From assembly GCA_021613335.1 (NCBI GenBank), contig JAJTWR010000284.1, positions 307,501 through 371,500 of the forward strand: a DNA stretch of 64,000 nucleotides, read 5' to 3'. The translations under genes and the position numbers were made by a program. A model generated the notes under the pieces. It saw only the letters and a program-made list of their open reading frames with translations. It was not told the DNA's origin and did no database searches. Origin of the DNA: Whitmania pigra. Its lineage: Eukaryota; Annelida; Clitellata; Hirudinida; Haemopidae. Of this stretch, positions 1 to 13,070 are shown piece by piece (positions within the stretch are counted from its first letter, which is position 1; the number at the start of each line of letters is the position of its first letter).

Positions 1-3000
1 ACAATATCAACACTTTATTGTTAGCAGGTTGCTTGTCCACTATTCAATCCATCCATCACTTATAAGACACTTATCCATTTATCCAGATGTTCCCAACCTG
101 AAAAAAATGAATTTAATTCAGGAGACACCTTGCAGCAACAGCGAGGATATTTGCATGAAATTTAATGAAAATATTTTTATTTATTTTCGAACAAAGTTTT
201 AAGTTTATTTTCGTTTCTTAAAAAAAAAATGTCCCCTAAATTTAATTACTAAATTTATTGCAAGAAGTATTTCTTTTAAGACCTCTTTTTAATTGTTTTG
301 GTTTATTAAATTGCAAACTTCACATTAAAATAACACCAAATAACAGTTTTGTTTTTTTTTTTAATTTTGAATTTAATGTAATTTAAGGAGTATTGTGGTA
401 TTTATTGTAGTTGTAACTTCATTTATAAAATTATCAAATGACTTTATAAATTATTTAATTCTTTAATATTGTTTGTATTTGTGCATAAATTCCATAAACC
501 GTAAACCTCCATTATGTTATTATCTTTAGTTCAGCAAAAGTAAATCATACTTTCATTTAAAAATCGAACGCCCAACAACTTTTTATTAAGAGGCCATAAA
601 CCAATATAAAGTGTGAAAATATAAATAATTAAGTATTATTACTAACAAGACCTTTATAAAAAGCATGAAAATATAAATAAATTAATAAATTAATGAATAC
701 TTTTTTATTAAAAATGGTGGAAAGCTTTGAATTAAATGAAAGTATCATTTTCTGCAGAAGTTGAAAACTTTTGAGAAATGTCATCGGGAATGTAAATATT
801 TATTTTACTCTTTGCATATTCATGACATCTAAATGAGATATTTCAATCATTTATTTTCAAAAATTAAGTTAATAAATTTCATTTTAAAATCATTTCCAGG
901 AAAATGTTTGTGATCCTGAATAAAATAATTTTTCTTGATAGATTTTAATTTAATTTAAATTGTTTGACGCTTTTGAGATAAATGAAAATATAATGTAACC
1001 ATTTCCATTGTTGCGTGAAAGTTTAATAAAGTTAAAGCGAGGAACAAATACATTATTATAATTGTATTTTTTAATGTTTAATTTAATAACAAATTAAATA
1101 TTTTTAAATATTAATTAGAATATAATAATTGAAAATTTATTATTCATCATCACACAGCAGTGTGTAACGATTTAGAATCAAATTAATTCAAATTATATAT
1201 TTTGTTTTTTTTTCCATTTAAAGATTTTTAAGAATTAATTAAATTCCAGTGAATTTTTAACATTTGATACTTTTAGAAAAAAATAATATTATCGCATATT
1301 ATAATATTTAATTTTGTTTTACTATTAAATTCCTCTAAATATAATTAATAAAGATTTTTAAATATTAAAAAATTGTTTTAAAATCTTTTTTACTTAAAAA
1401 GAGAATATTTATTCATTTGAACTTATTGCGTAGTTGAACTTGAGTTTTACATGTTCTTCATGCAATTTAATTCAAAGTAAGCTTAATTCTTCATCTATTT
1501 TTATTAAATAAGATACATTTTAGTGTAAAAAATTATTTATTATTATTGTTGTTATTATGCTTCGTTTGTCCTATTATGTTAAGGAATTACATCTAGTTAA
1601 CAATTGGAGTTGTTAATTATGATTTAAATTTTAAATTACTTTTTTTATTTTAAAATATATATAAAATTAAATTTAATGACAAAATGTAGTTCTGCGCAAG
1701 TGGTTATGTTCACATTAAATTCACACTTGCAGAGTAGAATTTAATCACATGCAGCACGTGTAACCCACATTTCCTGGTTACGTTCCAGTGTAAACCATCA
1801 TGCATTTGAAACTAGTCATAAAGTCGAATCATCATCATCATCATCGTCATCTCCTCAGTCCGTTTCACCTGTGTGGTCTGCTAAGAGATATTTGATGACG
1901 TAGTTTTTGAATAATTCATTCTCTTTTATTCAAATATAAATTTACGCTGACGACGACGATGGTGATGATGATGATGATAATGATTAAGATGATGATGATT
2001 AAGATGACGATGACTTCAGATTTAAAAAAAAAATACTTGTCCGTTGTGTTTACATCTCATCGTCGTCTGAAACGTCGATGCTATTTTGGCGAATAGAAAG
2101 AAAGAATATCCCGTGATGCAAATGAGAATGAACGAATGTCAGAAATGAGCACTTCTTTCGGAGAGTTCGCGCCATTCCACCCCCTGAGCGGCAGACGAAT
2201 TTGCATGTTGGTTCGTAAAGCCGCAAAATTACAAATCTGGGAGTAATCAAGAAGCCATTTTAATGCGACTAATCTCAAATGAAAAACATAAAGCTCTTAT
2301 TTTGAATTCATCAGAGTAGATAAACAGTTTTTTTTTTCAAATTTCAGACTTAAATCTAATAGCGTTCTTGGTGCTATTTCGATTTAATCCAATAATTCCA
2401 ATAATTAATCATCATTTTTATTTTATTTAGAAAATTCAATTACTTGCATTTACTCGAATTTAAGTTTAATTTATTTTTTTTTATTATTTCTTAGTTATTA
2501 TTTATTATTCATAAAATTATTATTTTTTATTCATAATAATATTATAATTGTTTCCTTCGATTCTCTTAGAACAATTGTCAGATTTTGTCCCGATAAAAGT
2601 TATCAGCATACTGATGTCATGATGTCATAATTTATTGAACTGATGAAAGCTTATCACGACTTCAGACTGTTTATTTCCATAATTGATTTTTTTTAATTTA
2701 AAAATTTAAATCAACTTTCTGTTGTCAAGAGCGTGGCAATGGGAGGTGCATGAGGGAATTATATTTACTTGCACTGCAATAATAATAATATTAATGTAAT
2801 ATAATATAATAATATAAATAATATAAAACTCTATAATAATATTATTTATTATTATTATTATTATTATATAATAATAATATTATGAATTATATAAATTATA
2901 ATAATAGTAATTATTATTATTATTATATAAATTATAATAATATTAATTATTATTATTATATATTTATATCACCAGTAATATTATAGTAATGTTAATAAAT

Positions 3001-5587
3001 TGTAAATAATAAAACACAAAAATCCATTCAATCATTCGCACTGAACTCCGTTCATTGGCTGCAACTTAAATCCTTTGGTGAGAGATATTGAGGTGTCTTC
3101 CTTCAAATCGTCACGTGCACCATCGTCATCATCGTCATCATCATCACCATCATCATGTCATCAATGTATTAGGGCAACGAAATCATTAACATAGAGTTAT
3201 TAATCTAAATGGCGTGCGATTAATTTAAATATCAACGACAATCTAACACGAACCTAACGTGGGCGATAATTTGAATTTACCGGTTGAGCTACGTCAGCTG
3301 AGAAAATGAACTCCATCGATGCATCTTCATTACTTCAGCAACATTCCACTCCACATCATCGTCTCCATCATCATCATCGTCATCGTCATCGTCATCATCA
3401 TCATCGTCATCAGCAGCAGCAACAACAACAATCCTCCAGAGTTTAGTTGAAGACTCTGTTATGGATATGCGATGTCATGATCCCTCATGATCTTTGAACT
3501 TTGAACCGCAACTTGGAATCTATAATTCGTGTAAAATCTATAAAACACCTGCATCCATGCACACCTGCATGACATGGCATGAATTGTGTTCTGACGTCAG
3601 TTTCACACTCCATTCAGCCGTTATCAGGTAAAAGTAAGATGATACCTACAATTTTGATTTCTGTCCTTGCAAAACATTTTGAAAACGAGAAGAAAAGAGA
3701 TTTCGATATCATGGAAAGTTAAAAATCTTGAAGTCTAAATTGCTTTTCATTAAGAAATTTCCACTTTTAAAATTTAAATTTGATTGATTTTATTAAATTG
3801 ATATTTAATCAATCAATCGATCAATCAATCAATCAATTAATCAACCAATCACTTCAGTTTTATAATTCGTGAGAACTTTTAATCGAATGAAATTAAATGC
3901 TTTTAAAATGTCTGCAATCAACTTGAGGTTTAAATTAAAATGTAGATGTGGAATCAATTTGAGGTTTAAATTAAAATTTAAACACAAAAAACTTTAAACC
4001 CGTTTTCAACTGAAAAGTTGAAAATTGAAATAAAACTTTTTACAAGAATTTCTGAGATACTTCCATTTTTTGAGGACGTTTGATTGAAAATGTTTTAAAA
4101 TTATTTTTATTTCATAAATCTAACGCATTATTTAGGAAACAACTTAAATTTTAACACAATTAAAAATATTTCAAATTATTTTTATTTAAAAAATCTAACG
4201 CTTTATTTAGCAAACAACTTAAAGGATTGAAATAGGATTTGCCTTTTATTCAGAATTATACAGATTACGGATAATTCGTAAATTCTGAAAAATAGCAATA
4301 ACTACCAATTAATATAAAATTATTATCTCACATTGAATTCTGCTGATTTAAAACGTAAAATTCAATTTTTATTAATTTAAATCAATTTATCGAAAATCCG
4401 TAAGATGCCCTTTAGAAATTATTCAAAATCAGGCACCATTTTTGTTCGGAACCTAAGCTTTTGTATCCTCGTGAAACGAGGAAATTAATTTTAAATTCGT
4501 TGATTTGTGAAAGGTTTTGATTTGTAAAATTGAAGAAATTTGTTCCTTGAAAAAATAACACAAAAATTTGATGTTTAAAGGAATGCGTTTCTTGTGTCCT
4601 TTTCAGTTGGAGAGCGAAAGGAAGTTGTAATTTTTTAATGTTTGTTTTGTTCTGTATTGTTTGTTATCGTATTGTTTGTTATCGTATTGTTGGTTATTGT
4701 ATTGTTTGTTATTGTATTGTTTGTGATTGTATTGTTTTGTATTTGTTTTTTGTTTTTTGTTTTTTTTTTAAGTTAAAAATCATGAGGTTTTCAAAAAATT
4801 CAAGAACCATCCACTCAAGTACATTCTTCCAGGTAATTAAACTTTTAGGTTATTTCCCAACTCATAATTCAATGAGTTTAAATTTTTTATCAACACAACA
4901 TATAATTAAACTTTTCAACATTTAAATTTTGTATCAACACAACATTTAATTAAACTTTTCAATTATTCATCAACTCAGGGTACAAAATCTCCATTAAATC
5001 CAGCAATTATTCAACCTTTGAAAAACCAGATCTAATGAAACAAACTAAAAAAATAAAAAAACAATCGGAAGGAATTATCGGAAAGATTTGGAAAGGCTCA
5101 CCCAAAATGAGAAGTAAGATTAGTTTCGCGCACATGTGATCGCCATTTTTCTGGATTTAAGCAGACCTTCAAAGGCCATTATTCTTGTTTTGTCGATTCT
5201 GAGAAGGGATCTCGCTTCACGGAATTTGCATTGCAATTTATCGGCACGAAATATCAGAGTATGTGTGATTTAAAATTGTTCTCAAAATGGATAAGAAACT
5301 TAGAGATTATTTTCAGGTTTATTAATACTGGAGGTATAATAATATATAATTTATGAGATAAAGGTTTAAATTTTGCGAATTTTTTTTATCAAACCTAAAA
5401 CTTTCACCGATTCAAGATTGGTCCAATTTCTTTTTTTGTACGAATTTTCTTTGAACCGAAGTTCGAAATCATTAATGATTCTAGCTGGAAAAAAAAATTT
5501 AAATATATTTTTCTGAAAAAAAATTTAAATATATTTTTCTGAAAAATAAAAAAAAGGATCATTTTTATCGGCATAACTGACGTCATT

Positions 5588-5780
5588 AATTGTAATCTTG
5601 CTGTTATTAATTGTTATATTGATGTCATTAATTGTTACATTGATGTTATTAATTTTTATATTGATGTTATTAATTGTTATATTGATGTTATTAATTATTG
5701 TATTGATGTCATTAATTGTTACATTGATGTTATTAATTATTATGTTAATGTTATTAATTGTTATATTGATGCTTATTAAT
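5588..5780. repeat. 21-bp AT-rich minisatellite, about 9 units
   Basis: The unit reads approximately ATTAATTGTTATATTGATGTT and recurs about nine times with single-base changes. Because 21 is a multiple of three, both strands carry uninterrupted frames of repetitive hydrophobic or Asn-Ile peptides, which are by-products of the repeat. Just upstream, at 5485-5545, a segment of about 32 bp (poly-A plus TTTAAATATATTTTTCTG) is duplicated in tandem. Confidence 0.85.
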
Positions 5781-7007
5781 TGCGACGTCGAAATCACTCC
5801 CTTCAGTCCTTCGGAAAGACAAAAGATTTTCTGGCTTCTGCATCTAATCCTCTGCGAGTCCTCAGTCCATTGATCAACTCATGAATGCATTTGTAACAAG
5901 AAAATCATTAATTTTATTCGTTCAAATTAGGTCTTCGGTGGGTAAAGAATTTTTAAAATGTCATCTTCAACTTCAACTCAATTATTCGATTAGTTTTGGT
6001 TTATTGAGTTCAAAATTTATTAATTAGTTAACTAAAATATCGAAGAATATAATCTGTGCATAAGTTGAAAGGGAAATCTAATATTGATAAGTAAATTAAC
6101 TTGATAATAAGATTGATTGAATTTAAGAAGAAAAAGTAAAACCCTCAACGACGAATTCCTGACGAAAAATATTACCTTGTTAACTTTCAAAAAGCGATTT
6201 TAGTTTCAGGTGGAATGCGATGTACAGGTGTTCAATCAACGTGTTAAACCTGATTCTGCAGATAAAGAGTTTATAGAGCCTCGGTTCAATCAAGCATGAA
6301 TTTTGAGACAAAAGCATTAAATTTATCTTCATCTTTGCCAGCAGAGCACAAGATATTACTATTTTATTATTAACATTATTATCATTAATATCTTATTATC
6401 CAGATATGATTTTACATAAGCATCCACATTTTAAAGACAATGACGTTGCAAATTCCAACGAAGCGAAAATAAAAAAAAAAAAAAAAATGAGGAAAAACAC
6501 TGAACTTCAGTGCTGACCCGAAACGACCTCGATGACCTTGATGACCTCGATGAGTGGCTAATTAATTATGACGTCATCAGAATGGCGGATGCTGACCCAT
6601 CTTCTTTTGATTCTTGCCTCTTTTATAATTACGAGATTGTTGTGGACATTGAAACAAATGCACTAAAAATTACTTCTATTTGTTAATAACTTGTTGATTT
6701 AATGAAATATGTTGTTAACTCACTCACTCCGGGTTAAATATATTTAATATTTTCAGAATATATGAATTTATTCGCAACATTTGATTCTCATTAATTATTT
6801 TATTAAGTATTATTATTAATTAATATTATTAATTATTTTCATAAATATGAACTTTTATTTTTTGAAATTCTGAAAAGAATATAGAAAAGTTTTTTTAAAA
6901 TGTTTTTAAGGCATTTTAATTAATAATTATTATTTAAAGGTCATCAGTATGTCACTTTTTGGAGGTAAGTCCAAATCATCTCAGTTATGCAACGGACTAT
7001 AATCGAA

Positions 7008-7038
<31 letters not shown>

Positions 7039-7744
7039 ACTTTTTGGAGGCAATCGCGTCGTGAACTTTAACCTCAGACAAATGCCAACACTGAAACAAA
7101 AATAGCGTATTAAATAATACATTAAAAATAATATTTTGTGTGGGTTGAAAAATTACATTTATCCTCGAACATGTGCTCCACATTTTCCATAAATAAATGC
7201 CCAAACTTATCACTGAATGTGCGTCCATAATTATCCGATGATACGTTTTGAGTGAAACACAAGCAGTCATAATTTTGTCGTAGGCGTTGTTGTCAACAAT
7301 GGAAAATCTCCCGCACGGAAATTACGGCGAGTAAATTAGCAATAAAAGTGCGGAAAAAGATGTCTGTCCTTCACGAGTATGTTGACTTTTGTGGTGTGAA
7401 TGAATGACGGAACGAATGAATTGTGAATGAATGAACGAACGAGTGAATGAAGAAAGGAAGAATGCAATCCAGGTGGAGAGAAGCAGACGATGTTTTCAAG
7501 CTCCATCACGTTGACTGTCAGTATAAACCGGAATTGAAAAACTGGCAATAAAATACAAAAAGATCAACAATATGAATAATGTAAAATATACAATATAAAA
7601 TATATAAAATAAACAATATACAAAATATTAAATATAAAAAAATGAATAAATTCAAAAATAAATCACTACTATTATCATCAAATTCACGATTAAAACTGCG
7701 CCATACAAACTACGACGAAACATTGCCTGATTTTTCAAGTTGTT

Positions 7745-7862
7745 TAATCTTGTTGTTGTTCATTTAAAACTGTTGTTGACTTAAAATTGTTGTTGACTTA
7801 AAATTGTTGTTGACTTAAAGTTGTTGTTGAGTTAAAGTTGTTGTTGACTTAAAGCTGTTTTT
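7745..7862. repeat. Short tandem repeat, 19-bp unit
   Basis: The unit TTGTTGTTGACTTAAAATT or a one-base variant is repeated about five times in tandem. No coding signal. Confidence 0.75.
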
Positions 7863-8055
7863 CGTGGAATGTTACCAAGAAGGAGCTTCTTGTTCGTGCG
7901 GAAAATTTATTTGTCGATAAACAATTTCTAAGTATTTGGCGGGACTTTAAACATCGTCTGCTTTTTTCCGCCTAGTGTTTTTCGTCTAAGCACCATCAGT
8001 GATCTGAATAAATTTACAAACATTTATGTTTCAAAGTAATAGTTATATAATAAGT

Positions 8056-8361
<306 letters not shown>

Positions 8362-8362
8362 T

Positions 8363-9290
8363 ACATCCCTGATACGATTTATTTCTTTATTTAAAATAAG
8401 AAAATAAGATTTAATGCTATAATATGAAAACATAGTTTACACTTCATAACCATTAGTATTATCAATATTAGTGTTAATGTTAATTACATCCTAAATCGTT
8501 TTACAATCGCATGTGACAGGTGGTATTCAAAAACACCCTTGTTAACATTTTTAAAAATAAGGAAACATTTAATACGGCACAGAGATGCCCAATACATTTT
8601 ACAAACTTAATCAGCTTTTGACGATCATTTGAGGTCGTGGAAATTATAATTTGCAAATTACACGCTTAAATAAACTTCTTCGGTTATTTAAAACGATACT
8701 ATAAATACTATTATGTAAATTAATAATTTCCTACTGATAATGGCAAGCCGACAATAACAACGACAGTATAATAATATTAACAACAATAACATATTTTTAA
8801 ATTTATTAACTATTTATTAATTCTTCCTTGTTTAGATAATAAATGCTGCATAGAAGTTTTCTCGACGATTCACCAAAAACACCTCAGCTAACGTAACCAT
8901 GTAACGTCATATTTAAAAGAGGAGAATGCCGATCCGCGTAATTTCCAAATCTGTGAGGTTTAAGTATTTCTAAATGGCCGGCTAGGTCAGACACCAAACG
9001 TGTGGAAAGCAAACATCAGTTTTGAGGGTCGTTGTTAGGCCGTTATTTTCGACTGGTTGCTCCAATGTCTGAAATGAAAAACACCACAGTTTAACTGACA
9101 AACAAGCAAATAAAAATAAAAAATAAAATTTATTTAGATGATAAGCAGGTCTTCAAATTTAGCCCGTTTACAATCACTTTTTTTCTATAAATAATGATAA
9201 TGGAAATGGTAGTGGTGATAATCCATCCATCTATCCGCTCACCCATCGATTCGCGATTCTACAGACGACAAGGCGATGTTCACGTAGGAA
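8363..9290 (-). repeat. Family A interspersed repeat, long copy
   Basis: This is the fullest inverted copy of an unnamed repeat family that recurs through 8-31 kb. Read on the minus strand it has, in order: a GGATGGAT-rich stretch and a conserved ATTACCACTACCATT-type segment; GGGCTAAATTTGAAAACCTGC; a CACTTCAGCTGTGGTGTTTTTC block; GACGTTGGAGCAACACC; CGACCATCTAGAAATA; TTTAAATATGACGTTGC; GTTAGCTGAGGTGTTTTTG; TCGAGAAAACGTCT; and finally a TATAATTTCCACGACCTCAAATG block next to an (AAT)n array. I see no open frame conserved among copies, so it looks non-autonomous. It matches no class I recognise. Confidence 0.7.
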
Positions 9291-9555
9291 TGACGAAATT
9301 ACTGAGAAAATACAAATCAATAATTACTTAATTAACTATCATTGATGAACTAATACAATAAATAATTAATTAATTAATATTATTTAGTTTCCAAATACGT
9401 TTTTTAAATGATCATTTATCAGATTTACAATACTTATCTAATTATTTTTTTTTGTCGCTTTAAAATCTCCTTAGAAATCAATAATTAAAATTCATCCCCT
9501 TCCATGAAGCGGAAATTTGAAACAACGCGAATAAATAAACTACTAAGACAAGACG

Positions 9556-10734
9556 GATTAAATCAGGGTTGTGCAACATTTTCCAACTTTGGGCCACATT
9601 TGAACTTTGTAACAACAGTAAGGGCCAGTTACCGTAAGAAAATGTACTCTTGTAATAACCACCTTTAAGTTACTTAAGTACATTCACTAGTATTGTGAAG
9701 CTAAAAACATGATATTCAAATATTGTCTTAGTTTATTAATGTGAAACTTGATATTTTGAATTTTTGCATAGTTTATCAATGTCTGCTCTGACTGATGCAA
9801 ATCGAAGCTGACTTGTCAGATGTTCTTCTGTAAGCTGACTTCGGTATCGACTTTTAATAAATTTCATCGCTGAAAAAATTGATCATAACAATATGTGCTG
9901 CCAAAAAGTGTATTCATTTTCTTGGCACGTTGCTCTAAATTTGGATGCTTTCCATATACACAGAGTTTTTGTAAAAAGTTACCAAGTCATTGCTATCATA
10001 TGCTCTCCTGAAGTCCATATCAGACTGTGAGTCCATTTGACATCTCTCAAGACTGTCTCCTGGTTTGCAACATCAAACGATTGAGAAACTACAGCATGAA
10101 ATTTTTTCACATTTCCTGAAATTTTTAAATCTGTTTGTAAATTTAGTGCACAACTTGTCAACAATTCAGCATGCTTGGAGCATCCAAATCAGCTATTTCT
10201 GCTTTTCTGAAATCAAGAGTAGGAAAATGGGTGAGTGTTGTTCCACTAAAAAAAAAAGTTTAAGAAACATGTTCGCACATCTTGTTCACCAACTGTTGTG
10301 TACCTAGCAGTTTTTCATTTATTTCAACAAGATGTTGTGTGATGAAAGTTAGAAAAACAAGGTCATTTAACCGATCATCATTGCTGAAAAAGGTAACAAA
10401 TTGTTGATTATTTACCATAAACTGTTCAATTTCTTTCCTTAAATTCCAAAACCTTTTCAAAGTAGCAGCACTACTGAGACCACCCAGTGCATTGAATTAC
10501 TGAATGTCAGGGTAATCAGAGTCCAGTTCTTCTAAAAATGACTTAAATTGTCGGTGGTTCAGTCCTCTAGCACGCATGAAATTCACATACTGTACCACCT
10601 CTTTCATGACATCACGATTTCGAAAAGAAATCGAAATTAAAGCGCGTAATTATAAAATTCAAAATATTATTCGGTGGTCACACCAACTGGTCGGGCGAGC
10701 GCCGGGCCGCCTGATGCACAACCCTGGATTAAGT
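9556..10734 (-). mobile_element. hAT DNA transposon relic with TIRs and 8-bp target duplication
   Basis: Terminal inverted repeats CAGGGTTGTGCA at 9564-9575 and its complement ending at 10726 bound a 1163-bp element. The flanking 8-mers are GATTAAAT (9556-9563) and GATTAAGT (10727-10734), one mismatch, matching the 8-bp duplication typical of hAT insertions. On the minus strand the interior has fragments resembling ZBED/GTF2IRD2-type hAT transposase: a KRFWNLRKEIEQF segment near 10460-10260 and a C-terminal dimerisation region near 9960-9770 with FGSTYCYDQFF and SRYRSQLTEEHL, separated by a frameshift. Stops and frame changes show it is dead, and its length suggests internal deletion of a longer parent. 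It uses host repair after cut-and-paste and would need transposase in trans. Confidence 0.82.
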
Positions 10735-11264
10735 AATGTAAGCAGTGAGTCCAATATTAGCATAACCTCATTAACATAAATTAATATATAACTAATAATT
10801 TTTGATATTGGTTTGGGGACGGCTAGAAGAAATAAATGTAATATTAGCATGCGCTCATTATCATTCATTAACATAAATTATTAATTAACTAATAATTTCC
10901 TTATTTATTTGTGCACGGATGGAAGGATTGATGAAGAGATTAAGTGTTAAAAAAAACGGAATAATATTCAAAAACAATAATTTAAATTTTATTTCCATAT
11001 ATGTTATTTGCATGTTGAGAAGATAAAATATTTAATAAATTATTACTAATTATATTTACATTAAATCTCTATTAAAATATAAATGGATTGTTAACAGGAA
11101 TGTACGAAGGAATGTGATTGGTAGGAAGATTAGGTATGAAAAATGTAAACATTACAGACACATAAACATGAGTTCAAGGGTCGAATGAACGGTAATTGTG
11201 AGATAAGACAAGACATTCTTAATGTCGCGTTTTGCTTCTAATGTCATTAAATCATGTTGTTTCT

Positions 11265-11708
11265 AATCTGAGGTCATGCCAGTAGAACTGATGACCATAA
11301 GGTCCATCCAGGTTAAATTTTTTCTCATCTGAAAAAATAATATTGCTCCAACCATCTCTGTGGGAAAGCATGGTTTTGGCCCATTCCACTCTTGCCAACT
11401 TGTAATGGTTTTAAAAAGCTGGAATCTTTAATCTTTTTTCATACGATAAAATGCCACTAGATCTCAAATAATTTAACACTGTACTTTTACGAATTCTTAA
11501 ATCAAGTTAATTTTTAATTTGATTTTCTGAAAATCTCTTCTGATGAATAAGTTTCTTGGGTCTTCCACGATCATTTTTTGCACCATATTCCTCAGGAGCC
11601 TTTAAGTAGTTCCAGACGACTGTCTTGGATCGATTAAGCTCTGTGGCAACTTCCCTGATCGAATAATTTGCTTGTCTGAAGGCCTCAATCTGTCCCTTCT
11701 CCTTGTCA
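11265..11708 (-). pseudogene. Tc1/mariner (Tc3-like) transposase relic
   Basis: The minus strand reads as a broken Tc1/mariner transposase. The N-terminal helix-turn-helix part includes DKEKGQIEAFRQANYSIREV, then TELNRSKTVVWNYLKAPEEYG and the linker motif GRPKKL (about 11708-11550). After a stop come a second DNA-binding segment and the catalytic-domain signature HYKLARVEWAKTM, then IIFSDEKKFNLDGP with the family's first catalytic-type Asp, and YWHDLR (about 11420-11270). The second Asp and the Glu of the DDE triad should lie further downstream, and I do not find them. At least one in-frame stop and missing C-terminal coding mean the gene is inactive. No terminal repeats were recognised. Confidence 0.8.
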
Positions 11709-11719
11709 AAATAGTAATT

Positions 11720-13034
11720 CTATAAACTTCGCATTAATTTTTAATTAATGCTCTGGGTTTATATATTGATAATATTTGCATAAAATGCATTTTGGCTGCA
11801 TAAATAAAAAATTCCAAGTTTTATTGGATCTAAGTAAGGATGTTTTAAAACAGCCCTAAAATGCTTTTTTTTTTACATATTTTACATGATCTGCTTGTTA
11901 AATACCTTTGAAATTTTGCAGGATGTTTTGTCTTCAGTAAAGAGATATTATGTGTAAAATGGAGTAATATTGAACTTATATTTAACGAGCTATTATCAAA
12001 ATATGGGATGTCCTCAAGGTTTTCATCCGGACTGTATGTCCTTGCGTGGTAATTATGTATTATGTATGTTAAATATTTTGTATGTTACATTTTGTATGAC
12101 GTATGTATTGTATTGTATATAATTTTTTTTGTATATCCCCTTAAACAATCTATTGACGTCTATGATATCAACGACGATGAATGTTCTAAAAAGTTGATTG
12201 TTCCGAATTTTGAGCGCCACCGAAAAAATCATATTTAATAACTCGATGTGCCTGGAGTCAATGTAATATTTAATTTCATTATTACAATTATCAACATAAT
12301 ATTTAATTAATAAATGTAATGTAAATCTTAAATTCAATGTTAACATTGCGTAAATAATTTGTAATTATTTGTAACTGGTAAAAATGATTGATAATAATAA
12401 TGTTATTATTAATAGTTATTATATTTATTAATTATTATTATAAATTATTACTATTATTAATATCATTATCACCACCATTCACGATACTCAGCTTAAAACC
12501 AATGCAAACAACGAAACCAAATTCACCCGGGACACCATTATGCGTCCCTTGACATGTTATTTCGAATTAATTCGGCGCAAAAAAGTAGAATATTTTCGAG
12601 GAATTTTTGAAAAGAAGCTCTATCGATCGCAAGACATGAATCTTCAATCAAGCAACGTGTTGACTTGAGCGACCTTCAACCAGCACTAGGTGACCTTTCT
12701 TCACGCATCGCTGGATTTATTTGATAGTTCGTTACAAGAAACATCAGCGTATCATCAGTAATACATTTTAGGGATTTCACAATATTTTATTTATAAGACC
12801 ACTTTTAGAATTAAAACGGTTTGTAATTTAGAATTGATTGGATTTTAATTCCATAAATTAATATTTGACAATATCATAATTAATAATTTTGCATTTAATA
12901 ATTACTTAATAAATTTTGTTTTTCAGAAGATAATATTTTAAATTAAAAAAAATGTGCATCCAATCCTGAATATTTGAAGAACTGGAAAAAATCTGGATGA
13001 CATTGAATGAAGTTTGAATTCGGTAGTGTGATGG

Positions 13035-13070
<36 letters not shown>

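Larger units (their letters stand above)
1..8040. other. AT-rich non-coding region without a supported gene
   Basis: No open frame here looks like a recognisable protein; the longer frames lie over low-complexity repeats. Visible content: (GAT/ATC)n-type tracts around 1830-2010 and 3120-3420, an imperfect AAT/TAT-rich stretch at 2780-3000, (AATC)n near 3800-3850, a 21-bp minisatellite at 5590-5780, (AATA)n at 7005-7040 and a 19-bp tandem repeat at 7745-7860. A short, more GC-balanced patch at 2050-2280 stands out from its surroundings, but I cannot assign it. Confidence 0.5.

Noticed and set aside
2050..2278. Two overlapping frames in a GC-richer patch
   Set aside because: No family resemblance, overlapping frames and no splice context that I could support.
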